This document shows positions 31,522 to 40,138 of a DNA stretch of 64,000 nt, one piece after another; the first letter of the stretch is position 1; each line of letters begins with the position of its first letter. The DNA comes from Thermomonas aquatica (lineage in GTDB: Bacteria; Pseudomonadota; Gammaproteobacteria; Xanthomonadales; Xanthomonadaceae), in assembly GCF_006337105.1 (NCBI RefSeq), contig NZ_CP040871.1:1240001-1304000 (forward strand), given 5' to 3'. The position numbers and the translations under genes are program-made. The notes under the pieces are model-generated. The model was not told the origin of the DNA, searched no databases, and was given only the letters and a program-made list of their open reading frames with translations.

Positions 31522-33343
31522 AGTCATCGAATCGATCCTGCAAACGGGCATTGGCCGCGGCGTACAGGCCATCCTTCAGGAGCATGCCGCGCGGCGATGA
31601 ATCATCCGCAGCCAGCCCGGGGCCGATCCGCGACACGAAATCGAAATACGCATCGCCGGGCACGCCCGCGGCGCGCAGGATCATCGACGGCAACTGCCAG
31701 GAAGACGTCACCACCCCGCCGCCAGGCACGGCGACGTCGCCACTGGCCGCCATCACCCAGGGCACCGTCTGCCGACCCGGCTCGGCGCCATCGGCGAAGC
31801 CCAGGCGATCGTAGACATCGCCCAGGGCCGGCAGGTGGTCGCCGAAGAACAGCAGCACGAACGGGCGTTGACGCGCCCGCAAGCCCGCGAGCAGCCGCCC
31901 GAATTCCCGGTCGGCATTGTGCAGGTGGTAGAGATAGCTGCGCAGTTCGCCCGCGCCCGCTGCGTCCAGCCCGGCGGGCAATGCGATCCCGGCCATTGCC
32001 TTCGGGTCGGCCACCCTGCCGGCATCGTCGTACGGGCCATGGTTTTCCATGCTGATCGCGATCGCCAGCGTGGGCTTGCCGGCATGGCCCAGTTCGCGCA
32101 ACAGGATGTCGGTCATCGAGCGGTCGGACATCCACTTGCCGTCCTCGGTCGCGCCGCGCTGCCTGAATTCCGACTTGGTGATGAAGCGATCCACGCCCAT
32201 CGCCTTGTAGGTGCCGAGCCGGTTCCAGACGCCGCCGGAATTGCCATGGATCGCAAGGCTGGCGTAGCCGGCCTTCTCCAGCACCCCGACGATGCCGGGA
32301 ATGCGATCCAGGCGCATCTCGACGTACGGATACCGCACTTCGGGGAAGGCGCGCACCGGCATGCCGGTGAGGACTTCGAACTCGGTCCGCACCGTGCCGC
32401 CGCCGAATGCCGGCACCCGGAGCCGGCCGCCCTTGCCCGCGGCCAGTTGCGCGCGGATCTGCGGGATCAGGTCGGGCACGCCGTCCATGCCGCGCATCGC
32501 CCGCGGATCCATGAACGATTCGCTGAGCACGATGACGATGTCCGGCCGCTCGCCGCCCGTGCCGCGGATTGCCGGCTGCGCCTGCGGCTCCGGCGGGAGC
32601 GACGACAACGCCTTGCGCAACGCCGCGGCGTCCACCTTCAAGGCCAGGTGCCGTTGCTGGTTGTGGTAATAGACCAGGCTGGTGGTCAGGCCCGCACGCA
32701 ACGCCGCCCTGTTGAAGCCGAACAACGACGGCCGCACATGCGCCTTGTCGTACATGCGGCTGGTCCACGGCCATGCCGAGAAATACAGCGCGCAGAGCAA
32801 GGCGGTCGCGATGCCGGCGGCGGCAAGCCGCGGCCATGCCCGGGCGCGGCAGCATGGCGGCTCGAGCCGGTACAGCGACGCCAGCGCCAGCAGTGCGAGC
32901 ACCGCCAGCCCCAGCGTGCGCCAGGGCGAGGGCACGTAATGCCACAGCAACGCGAAGCTGGACGCATCGAAACCGGAGACGAAATACGCGTCCTGCAAGA
33001 CCAGCACCATGTCCAGCAGGCGGTACTTGATCGACGACACGACGTACAGCAACGCATGCAGCGCCGATACCAGCAGGATCGGCGCCAGCAAGCGACGCGC
33101 GATCGCGGCCAGCAGCAGGATCATGCTCAACCCGACCGCGGCATTCGCCAGCACGCGCTGCCAGCTCAGGTACGCCTCGAACGCCACGCCGATCGACCAG
33201 CGGTCCAGCCACCAGATGCCGAGCGGGTATGCGAGCAATGCGAGGGATGCAAGGATCCGCGTCGTCCGCTTGCGCCACCGCCGACTGTCCCTGGCGTGGC
33301 CTCCGGCCCGCGCGTTCGCCATGTCCTGCACTTCGTCGCTCAC
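31508..33343 (-). CDS. LtaS/MdoB-family phosphoglycerol transferase-like protein
   Basis: 611 residues from a GTG that overlaps the methyltransferase stop as GTGA. About five N-terminal membrane segments (35-200) precede a periplasmic alkaline-phosphatase-superfamily domain. Likely metal and catalytic positions are Glu in VIVLSESFMD, Thr in FGGGTVRTEFEVLTG, and DH in FGDHLPALGD. Relatives transfer phosphoglycerol from phosphatidylglycerol to teichoic acid or to periplasmic glucans; other members add phosphoethanolamine. At the end of a glycan gene array, a role in decorating a surface polysaccharide is reasonable but unproven. Confidence 0.85.
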   Translation of the reverse strand: MSDEVQDMANARAGGHARDSRRWRKRTTRILASLALLAYPLGIWWLDRWSIGVAFEAYLSWQRVLANAAVGLSMILLLAAIARRLLAPILLVSALHALLYVVSSIKYRLLDMVLVLQDAYFVSGFDASSFALLWHYVPSPWRTLGLAVLALLALASLYRLEPPCCRARAWPRLAAAGIATALLCALYFSAWPWTSRMYDKAHVRPSLFGFNRAALRAGLTTSLVYYHNQQRHLALKVDAAALRKALSSLPPEPQAQPAIRGTGGERPDIVIVLSESFMDPRAMRGMDGVPDLIPQIRAQLAAGKGGRLRVPAFGGGTVRTEFEVLTGMPVRAFPEVRYPYVEMRLDRIPGIVGVLEKAGYASLAIHGNSGGVWNRLGTYKAMGVDRFITKSEFRQRGATEDGKWMSDRSMTDILLRELGHAGKPTLAIAISMENHGPYDDAGRVADPKAMAGIALPAGLDAAGAGELRSYLYHLHNADREFGRLLAGLRARQRPFVLLFFGDHLPALGDVYDRLGFADGAEPGRQTVPWVMAASGDVAVPGGGVVTSSWQLPSMILRAAGVPGDAYFDFVSRIGPGLAADDSSPRGMLLKDGLYAAANARLQDRFDDYARN

Positions 33344-34173
33344 CCTGTCTTCCGTGCCAGCAACATCCAGTTCCCGTACAGCAAGCCGTGTTCGGGCGAC
33401 CAGGGCATGACCATTTCGGCATGGGCCAGTCCGGCCTCGCGCACCGCAGCCAGCACGTCCCAGCCGAAATGCTGGAAGCACAGCACCGCCCCGCCCACCG
33501 GATCGCCGTGGTACTCGGGTTCCATGTGATGGACCACTTCGCCCTGCGGCGACAGCGAAGCCCTCACGACCGTATCCGGCCCATCGGTGAACGGGAAAGT
33601 GGCAAGCAGGTGTCCGCCGGCACGCAGCACGCGGGCGAACTCGCGCAAGGCAGCCCGATAATCCGGCACGTGCTCGAGCACGTCGAAGCATGCGACGGCA
33701 TGCAGCGAGTCATCGGCCATGTCGAGCCTGGTCACGTCCTGGAATTCGATCGGGCCATGTCCGCCCAGGCTCTCCAGGTAGGCGGCCAGTGCAGCGCGGC
33801 GATCGGCGTCGGGTTCGAATTCGCTTCCGCGCACGTGCGGATAACGCGCCTGCAGCCATGCGAAGGCAGGCGTTCCCTGCTCGGTGATGTAGATCCGGTC
33901 CGACGGTTCGACCAGCGTCCCGAGCATGGCAAGGCAGGAACGCAGGCGCGCGCTCATTCCGCATGTCGCGCACGGCATGCCTTCCCGCAAGTCCTCGACG
34001 CCTTCCCTCCGCGCCATCCGCGTGACCGCCATGCACAGCGAGCACCGGAATTGCATGCCATCCAGGCCGTGCGGGCGCTCGGCCAGGCTGCCGCTGAACA
34101 ACCAGCGCGCGAACAGGGCTGGATCGTCCTTGCGGGCAGCGAGATCGTCGAAGCGGAGCAGTGCCTGGTTCAT
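33340..34173 (-). CDS. SAM-dependent methyltransferase with zinc-ribbon-like N-terminus
   Basis: 277 residues. The Cys pairs Cys44/Cys47 (RCSLC) and Cys68/Cys71 (CATC) look like a zinc ribbon. The SAM fold follows: the IYITEQGTPAF motif, acidic FEPD, FDVLEHVPDYRAALREFARVLRAGG (methyltransferase-11 motif) and LLATFPFTDG. The substrate is unknown; the context suggests sugar or glycan O-methylation, perhaps as a chain-terminating cap. Neighbours overlap or lie within 28 bases. Confidence 0.82.
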   Translation of the reverse strand: MNQALLRFDDLAARKDDPALFARWLFSGSLAERPHGLDGMQFRCSLCMAVTRMARREGVEDLREGMPCATCGMSARLRSCLAMLGTLVEPSDRIYITEQGTPAFAWLQARYPHVRGSEFEPDADRRAALAAYLESLGGHGPIEFQDVTRLDMADDSLHAVACFDVLEHVPDYRAALREFARVLRAGGHLLATFPFTDGPDTVVRASLSPQGEVVHHMEPEYHGDPVGGAVLCFQHFGWDVLAAVREAGLAHAEMVMPWSPEHGLLYGNWMLLARKTG

Positions 34174-34201
34174 GCGCAGCGGTGGCCAGTCGGAATCATC
34201 A

Positions 34202-36283
34202 TTATCTCCGCGAACGACGTTGCAGCAGCGGGCTGTTGCAAGTCGATCCAGCCGGCGACGCCCATGCTTCCAGCGCCCCGTCCCGCACCTGCATGGCGTA
34301 GCCGTCGGCGGCCAGAACGCCTGCCAGCAGCGGCTCTTCGGCCGGATCGACCAGCACATGCGTGGCTCCGATCCGCGACAGCAACGCGCGCCATTTTCCG
34401 CCACTGGCATCCGCTTCCGCCTCGTTGCGCGCGCGCCAGAGTTCCGGGTCGTAGCGGCGGTGCAGCGAAATCGCATGGCCATGCCCGGCGCCGACGAAGG
34501 GCGCCTTCGGGTCCGACATCAGCACGCAGGCATCGGGATCGCGCGCCATCACGCGTTCGAGCAGGGCGCGCTCGGGGAGCATCGTGCGCACGATGCGCGC
34601 GCGCGCGGCCGCGCCTTCGCGCAATTGCAGCGGCCAGTCGTTGTCGCGCAGGTACCAGCTGGTGGTCGGCATCAGCAGCGCGTCGATGCCGACCAGCAGC
34701 ACGACGGCCGCGGCGAACAGGCGTCGATCCAGCAGCCGCGCAAGGGCGACGCTGCCGAGCACCGCCAGCACCGCCAGCGCCGGGAACAGGTAGCGCAGGT
34801 ACTGCATGTGCCAGAACAGCGCGCCGCCCGCGGCGATCGCCCACAGCGCCAGCCAGCGCGGCGCGGGGCGGCGGATGGCGTCGATCGCCAGCGCCGGCAA
34901 GGTGGCGAGCACCGAGAGGCCGGCCGCGCCGGGGAAGAACTGGCCGTAGGCATCGGTCCTGAAGGCGAGATCCCACAGCGAACGCCAGGACATTCCAGCC
35001 ATCCACTTGAGGTCGCGGAAATTCTCCGCCGGGTAGTACGGCGACTTGAAGACGGCGTTGTAGAACGGGAACAGCGGGTTGCCGGTGATCCACCAGGCAT
35101 ATGCGTAACTCGATGCCGCGACCGGCAGCAGGCCCAGGCCCATGCGGCCCAGCCAGCGCATCCGCGCGCCGGCCGGCATCGACGCGCACAGCCATGCCAG
35201 CAGCGGCAGCAGGTACAGCAGGTTGCTGGTCTTCAGCGCCAGCAGCAGGCCGGCGAGGATGCCGAGCACGAACGGGCCCGGCCTTGCCGCGGCCGGGGTC
35301 GCGGCGATCGCGGCCAGGTGCAGCAGGATCGCGGCGTTGGCGCCATCGACCTGCATCGAGGTGGTGAAGTAGCCGGCCAAGGGCTGCGCCGCGAACACCG
35401 CCGCCGCGGCCAAGGCCGTCGCGGGCGATGCATCCAGCGCGCGCGCCAGGCGCCAGGCGCCGGCGATGCCGAGCAGCAGCCACAGCGATGCGGCCGCGGC
35501 GCGCGATTCCCGTCCCGCGAACAGCGCGGCGACCGCATGCAGCACGTTGTTCGCCCACGGCGCCACCGCCCACGACTGGCTCTGCACGTCGAGGTGGTAG
35601 TAGCCGTCCGCCAGCAGTTGCGACTGCAGGACCAGGTGCACCGCGTTGTCGTCGTAGTTGAGGCTTGGCAGCCACAGGCCGAGGCTGGCGATGGCGGCCG
35701 CGCCCGCGAGCAGGATCGACCATGCCGGATGCGCGGCCGCGATCCCGCACAGATTCGCCGCCGCCGTCCGCGACATCTCGCGCAACGCGCGCCAGCGTAC
35801 GACCACCAGCAGCAGGGCGACGGCGAGATAGACGCCGCGCCGATGGATCGGCAGCGGCAACGACCAGCCGACCACGGCGGCGATGCAGGCCATCCCGACC
35901 ATCGCCGCGATGGCGATGCCGGATCGCCTTGCATCGCCGAAGCACGACGCGACCGCCAGCGCCGCGGCGGCCAGCAACACGGCCGCGCCCACCTGCGCCC
36001 AACCTGCGAACACGACGACGCCCGCCAGCGGCACGCAGGCCGCGAGCAGCGGCAGCATCGCCGCATGCCGCCAACCGCTGCGCGCCGCCAGCCACGCACA
36101 ACCCGCGAGCCCCGCGAACACGACGAAGACCGCGGCGACCAGCCGGCGATAGTCGGCGTGGATGTTCGCGGCCAGGTCGTAACGCCATGCCGCGCACAGC
36201 ACGATCGCCAACGGCAGCAAGGCCAGCGCGGCGAGCATGCGGCTGGCCCGCAGTTGCGTCGCATCTGCCGGGCCTGCGCTCAT
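34202..36283 (-). CDS. Polytopic membrane protein, GT-C glycosyltransferase-like
   Basis: 693 residues with about a dozen membrane segments through residue 570 and a soluble C-terminal part. An acidic pair in the first large loop (SLNYDDNAVHLVLQSQ) matches the position of the GT-C catalytic Asp, as in ArnT/PMT-type enzymes using polyprenyl-phosphate sugars. Other family features are weak, so a flippase or polymerase is possible. The start overlaps the gmhB stop as ATGA. In a GDP-heptose cluster it may transfer heptose at the periplasmic face. Confidence 0.7.
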   Translation of the reverse strand: MSAGPADATQLRASRMLAALALLPLAIVLCAAWRYDLAANIHADYRRLVAAVFVVFAGLAGCAWLAARSGWRHAAMLPLLAACVPLAGVVVFAGWAQVGAAVLLAAAALAVASCFGDARRSGIAIAAMVGMACIAAVVGWSLPLPIHRRGVYLAVALLLVVVRWRALREMSRTAAANLCGIAAAHPAWSILLAGAAAIASLGLWLPSLNYDDNAVHLVLQSQLLADGYYHLDVQSQSWAVAPWANNVLHAVAALFAGRESRAAAASLWLLLGIAGAWRLARALDASPATALAAAAVFAAQPLAGYFTTSMQVDGANAAILLHLAAIAATPAAARPGPFVLGILAGLLLALKTSNLLYLLPLLAWLCASMPAGARMRWLGRMGLGLLPVAASSYAYAWWITGNPLFPFYNAVFKSPYYPAENFRDLKWMAGMSWRSLWDLAFRTDAYGQFFPGAAGLSVLATLPALAIDAIRRPAPRWLALWAIAAGGALFWHMQYLRYLFPALAVLAVLGSVALARLLDRRLFAAAVVLLVGIDALLMPTTSWYLRDNDWPLQLREGAAARARIVRTMLPERALLERVMARDPDACVLMSDPKAPFVGAGHGHAISLHRRYDPELWRARNEAEADASGGKWRALLSRIGATHVLVDPAEEPLLAGVLAADGYAMQVRDGALEAWASPAGSTCNSPLLQRRSRR

Positions 36284-36858
36284 GCCGGCGCGCCGAGCAA
36301 GCCGGCCATGCCCGATCCCCAGTCGCTTTCGGCGAGCAGGCGCCCGGATACGCCGGCCGCCTGCGCCGCCTCCACATCGCTTGGGTTGTCGCCGATCAAC
36401 AGCGAACGCGCCGGATCGATGCCGAACCGTTCGATGGCGGCCAGCAGCATCCCCGGCCGCGGCTTGCGGCATCCGCATTCGACGCGGTAATCGCCGACGC
36501 CGGCCTCGGGATGGTGCGGGCACCAATACGTGGCGAGCAGCGGCGTGCCGCGGCTCGCGAATTGCTCGTGCACCCACGCGGTGTAGTCGAGGAACGCGGC
36601 CGCGTCGTACAACCCGCGCCCGATCCCGGCCTGGTTGGTCACGACCACCGGCAGGTAGCCAAACCGATGCGCCTGCGCCACCAGCTCGAAGATGCCCGGC
36701 ACCCAATCGGTGCGTTCGGGCGTGTGCACGTAGCCGTGGTTGCGGTTGAGCACGCCGTCGCGATCCAGGAACAGCGCCTTGCGCGGCGCCGGCTGCGCGG
36801 CGAGCAGTGCGGCCGCGGCGGGATCGAGGTAGGGCTGGCGCAGCGCGGGCATGGTCAC
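36280..36858 (-). CDS. gmhB: D-glycero-D-manno-heptose-1,7-bisphosphate phosphatase
   Basis: 192 residues of HAD fold. It removes the C7 phosphate in heptose activation. Asp32 and Asp34 (FLDRDGVLNRN) are nucleophile and acid; VTNQAGIGRG, CRKPRPGM and IGDNPSDVEAA complete the site. A zinc loop (WCPHHP and ECGCRKP) is present as in GmhB. The GTG at 36858 overlaps the hddC stop as GTGA; the ATG at 36852 is an alternative. Confidence 0.9.
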   Translation of the reverse strand: MTMPALRQPYLDPAAAALLAAQPAPRKALFLDRDGVLNRNHGYVHTPERTDWVPGIFELVAQAHRFGYLPVVVTNQAGIGRGLYDAAAFLDYTAWVHEQFASRGTPLLATYWCPHHPEAGVGDYRVECGCRKPRPGMLLAAIERFGIDPARSLLIGDNPSDVEAAQAAGVSGRLLAESDWGSGMAGLLGAPA

Positions 36859-37556
36859 GCGCGCGCGGCGAACATCGGCTGCGCCCGCGCGTAGTCCTCG
36901 GGCACGCCGATGTCGATGAAGCCGGAGGTCTCGGTGAATGCGGCGACCTCGCCGGCCCGCGCCCGCGGCTGCAGCACCTCGCGTTCGAACGAGAATGCCG
37001 TGCGCGCGGGCAATGCGGACAGCGCGGCCGCGCCGAGGAAATAACAGCCCGCGTTGATCCAGCCGGCGCCGGCCTCGCCTTTCTCGCGGAAATCGCGGGC
37101 GCGGCCATCGTCCACGTCGACCGCGCCGTAGCGCGCGACATCGTCGACCCGCGCCAGCGCGATCGCCATCGGCGTCGAAGCCGCGCGCGCGGCCGCCTCG
37201 AGCGCGACCGGCGGGTACTGCAGCCAGGTGTCGCCGTTCAACACATGCGCGCCGTCGCCCTGCAGCCGTTGCGCCGCCAACCGGATCGCGCCGCCGGTGC
37301 CCAGCGGTTCGGCCTCGACCGAATAGGCGATGTCCATGCCCTGCCAGCGCGCGCCGATGGCGCGTTCGATCGCCTCCGCCATGTAGCCGGTGGCGAGGAT
37401 GCAGCGGCGCATGCCCGACAGCGCCAGCCGGTCCAGCAACCAGGCCAGGAACGGCCGGCCGGCGACCGGGGCCAGCGGCTTGGGCACGTCGTCGACGATG
37501 CCGCGCAGGCGGGTGCCGAACCCGCCGGCAAGGACGATGGCCTCGTCAGCCGGCAT
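36855..37556 (-). CDS. hddC: D-glycero-alpha-D-manno-heptose-1-phosphate guanylyltransferase
   Basis: 233 residues. A sugar nucleotidyltransferase with the nucleotide loop VLAGGFGTRLRGIVDDVPKP and the metal-binding Asp in VLNGDTWLQY. Neighbouring hddA, gmhA and gmhB identify the substrate as heptose-1-phosphate and the product as GDP-D-glycero-alpha-D-manno-heptose; by sequence alone a mannose or glucose enzyme could not be excluded. It overlaps the end of gmhA by 11 bases. Confidence 0.85.
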   Translation of the reverse strand: MPADEAIVLAGGFGTRLRGIVDDVPKPLAPVAGRPFLAWLLDRLALSGMRRCILATGYMAEAIERAIGARWQGMDIAYSVEAEPLGTGGAIRLAAQRLQGDGAHVLNGDTWLQYPPVALEAAARAASTPMAIALARVDDVARYGAVDVDDGRARDFREKGEAGAGWINAGCYFLGAAALSALPARTAFSFEREVLQPRARAGEVAAFTETSGFIDIGVPEDYARAQPMFAARA

Positions 37557-38133
37557 CGTGCGGGAACATGCGCGACTCGATCAGCGCGCACAGCAGGTGG
37601 CCGACGAATTCGTGGCCTTCCTGGATGCGCGGCGTCTCGTCCGAAGGCATGCGGAAGCAGATGTCGGCGAGCGGCGCCAGCTTGCCGCCGCCGCGGCCGG
37701 TGAAGCCGACCACGTGCACGCCGCGCGCGCGCGCCGCCTCCGCCGCGCGCAGGATGTTCGGCGAGTTGCCGGAGGTGGAGATGGCGACGAACACGTCGCC
37801 GGCCTGCCCCAGCGCCTCCAGCTGGCGGGCGAAGGTGTAGTCGTAGCCGTAGTCGTTGCCGATCGCGGTGAGGATGCTGCTGTCGGTGGTCAGCGCGATC
37901 GCCGCCAGCCCGGGGCGGTCGTAGTAGAAGCGGCTGACCAGTTCGCCGGCCCAGTGCTGCGCGTCCGCGGCGCTGCCGCCGTTGCCGGCGAACAGCAGCT
38001 TGCGGCCGCCCTGCAGGGCGCGCACGCACAGCTCCACCGCACGCTGCAGGTCCTGCTGCAGCGCGGCGTCGCCCGCCAGCGCCTGCATGTTGGCCAGCGC
38101 CTTGGCGAATTCGTTGTCGATGTAAGCCTTCAT
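37546..38133 (-). CDS. gmhA: Sedoheptulose-7-phosphate isomerase
   Basis: 195 residues, SIS domain. Converts sedoheptulose-7-phosphate to D-glycero-D-manno-heptose-7-phosphate, the first committed heptose step. The phosphosugar loops are FAGNGGSAADAQHWAGELV and ISTSGNSPNILRAAEAA, with QEGHEFVGHLLCALIE near the end carrying the catalytic His region. The start overlaps the hddA stop as ATGA. Confidence 0.92.
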   Translation of the reverse strand: MKAYIDNEFAKALANMQALAGDAALQQDLQRAVELCVRALQGGRKLLFAGNGGSAADAQHWAGELVSRFYYDRPGLAAIALTTDSSILTAIGNDYGYDYTFARQLEALGQAGDVFVAISTSGNSPNILRAAEAARARGVHVVGFTGRGGGKLAPLADICFRMPSDETPRIQEGHEFVGHLLCALIESRMFPHDAG

Positions 38134-39170
38134 GGCACCTTCCAGGCCGTGGCCCCCTGCAGGGTGAAGTGCGCGTCGTACGGCGTGCCGCCGGCGGCGG
38201 CGAGCGCGCGCACCAGGCCGATGCGGTCGGCCGGGTCGCACAGGAAGATCATGAAGCCGCCGCCGCCCGCGCCGGAGACCTTGGTCGCGCGCGCGCCGTG
38301 CGCGCCGGCGACGGTCTCGATCTCCTCGATGCGCGGGTTGCTGATGCTCGCCGCGCTCTGTTTCTTCGCCAGCCAGCCGGCCTGCATGACCTCGGCCAGG
38401 CGGGCGAAGTCGCCGCGCAGCAGCGCTTCCTTCATGCGCCCGGCCTCGTCCTTGAGCCGGTGCATGGCATCGAGCGAGGCGGCATCGCCTTCGCTGATGT
38501 TGCGCGATTGTTCGTCGATGATCCTGGCCGAGGCGCGCGACACGCCGGTGAAGCACAGCACCAGGCTGGACTCCAGTTCGGCGTGGATCCAGTCCTTGAT
38601 CCGCAGCGGGTTCACGATCACCCGGTCGCCGGCGTAGAACTCCATGAAGTTGAAGCCGCCGAACGCGGCCGCGTACTGGTCCTGCTTGCCGCCGGCCAGG
38701 CCGAGGTCGTTGCGCTCGACCGCATAGGCCAGGTGGGCGACCTCGTATTCGCCCAATGCCAAGCCGAAGTATTCGGCGAACGCGGTGACCAGCGCCACCA
38801 CCATGGTCGAGGACGAACCCAGGCCGGAACCCGGGGGCGCATCGGAATGCGTGCGCACGCGGATCGCGGGCGCGCGGCCGCCGAGATGCTCGGCGACGAT
38901 CCGCCGATACACGCCCTTGGCCAGTTGCAGCGGGCCGGCAGCGTCCGTCCGCTCCGCCATCGCCTCGCCGGGCGCGATCCGTTCGCCGGCGCCGGCGTCC
39001 TGCGCGAGGAAATGCACGAGGCCGTCCGGCGACGCATCGATGGTCGCGTAGGCGTACTTGTCGATGGTGACGTTCATCACCGAGCCGCCGTGCAGGTCGC
39101 AATACGGCGACACGTCGGTGCCGCCGCCGGCCAGGCCGAGCCGCAGCGGCGCGCGCGCGCGGACGATCAT
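38130..39170 (-). CDS. hddA: D-glycero-alpha-D-manno-heptose-7-phosphate kinase
   Basis: 346 residues, GHMP kinase. Phosphorylates C1 of heptose-7-phosphate with alpha configuration, which directs the pathway to GDP-heptose instead of the ADP-heptose of LPS core. Motif 1 is RLGLAGGGTDVSPYCDLHGG (about 10-29), motif 2 DAPPGSGLGSSSTMVVAL (about 110-127) and motif 3 KVSGAGGGGFMIFL. Overlaps the genes on both sides by four bases. Confidence 0.92.
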   Translation of the reverse strand: MIVRARAPLRLGLAGGGTDVSPYCDLHGGSVMNVTIDKYAYATIDASPDGLVHFLAQDAGAGERIAPGEAMAERTDAAGPLQLAKGVYRRIVAEHLGGRAPAIRVRTHSDAPPGSGLGSSSTMVVALVTAFAEYFGLALGEYEVAHLAYAVERNDLGLAGGKQDQYAAAFGGFNFMEFYAGDRVIVNPLRIKDWIHAELESSLVLCFTGVSRASARIIDEQSRNISEGDAASLDAMHRLKDEAGRMKEALLRGDFARLAEVMQAGWLAKKQSAASISNPRIEEIETVAGAHGARATKVSGAGGGGFMIFLCDPADRIGLVRALAAAGGTPYDAHFTLQGATAWKVP

Positions 39171-40138
39171 GCCGCCTGCCCCCGCACGCCGTAGATCGCG
39201 CGCCAGTAGGCCAGCATGTCGTCCAGCGTGCGCGCGAGCGCGAATTCCTGCTTCCAGCCGGTGGCGGCGACCAGCTTCGACGAATCGCCGAAGATCACCT
39301 TCTCGTCGCTGGGCCGGAGCAGTTCCGGATCGGTCTCGATCGAAAGCGGCACCCGCGACGACGCCTGCGCGGCCGCGACGATCTCGCGGATCTGGTAGGT
39401 GGTGGCGCCGCTGATGTTGTACACGCCGCCCGCTTCGCCATGCGCGGCGAGCAGTTCCAGCGCGCGGGCCAGATCGCGCACGTCGGTGATCGCGCGCCAG
39501 GTGTCCTGGTTGCCGACCTTGAGCGCCGGCGGCAGCAGCCCCGCTTCGATCCGCGCCACGCGCTGGGTGATGTCGGCGCAGACGTCGCCGGTCTTGCGCG
39601 GGCCGGTGGTGTTGAAGATCCGCGCGCAGACGCTGCGGATGCCGGCATTGGCGTGGTACTGCAGGGCCAGCAGCTCGGTCGCGACCTTGCTGACGCCGTA
39701 CGGGTGCAAGGGCCGCATCGGGTGCGATTCCCGCACCGGGATGTCCTCCGCCGCGACTTCGCCGTACTGCGCGCTGGAACAGGCGACCACCACCACCGGG
39801 TCGAGGCCGGAGGCGCGGATCGCCTCGTACACGTTGGCGGTGCCGAGCACGTTGGTGTCCAGCGTTTCCAGCGGCGCCTGCCAGGACAGCGCCGGATAAC
39901 TCTGCGCCGCCAGCAGGTACACGACATCCGGCCGCGAGCGGCGGATCGCTTCATCGACCTGCTCGCGATAGCGGATGTCGCAACGCAGCAGCCGGTCCTG
40001 GTACGGCGCCCAGTCGCGGGTGTCGATGGTGGCGTTGTAGTGCGTGCCCAGCACCGCGTGGCCGGCGCCGATGGCGCGCTCCATCAGGTAGCTGCCGACG
40101 AACCCGGTGGCGCCGAGGATCAGGACCTTCATGCTCAT
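39167..40138 (-). CDS. NDP-sugar dehydratase/reductase (GDP-sugar SDR)
   Basis: 323 residues, extended short-chain dehydrogenase. The NAD(P) motif GATGFVG is at 9-15, the active-site YGVSK gives Tyr147 and Lys151, with Ser121/122 nearby, and the [17 protein letters not shown] block is typical of GDP-mannose 4,6-dehydratases and GDP-6-deoxy-mannose reductases. Beside a GDP-heptose pathway it may make GDP-6-deoxy-heptose or a related sugar, like DmhA/DmhB in Yersinia and Campylobacter. Dehydratase and reductase cannot be separated by eye. The start overlaps the previous stop as ATGA. Confidence 0.8.
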   Translation of the reverse strand: MSMKVLILGATGFVGSYLMERAIGAGHAVLGTHYNATIDTRDWAPYQDRLLRCDIRYREQVDEAIRRSRPDVVYLLAAQSYPALSWQAPLETLDTNVLGTANVYEAIRASGLDPVVVVACSSAQYGEVAAEDIPVRESHPMRPLHPYGVSKVATELLALQYHANAGIRSVCARIFNTTGPRKTGDVCADITQRVARIEAGLLPPALKVGNQDTWRAITDVRDLARALELLAAHGEAGGVYNISGATTYQIREIVAAAQASSRVPLSIETDPELLRPSDEKVIFGDSSKLVAATGWKQEFALARTLDDMLAYWRAIYGVRGQAA

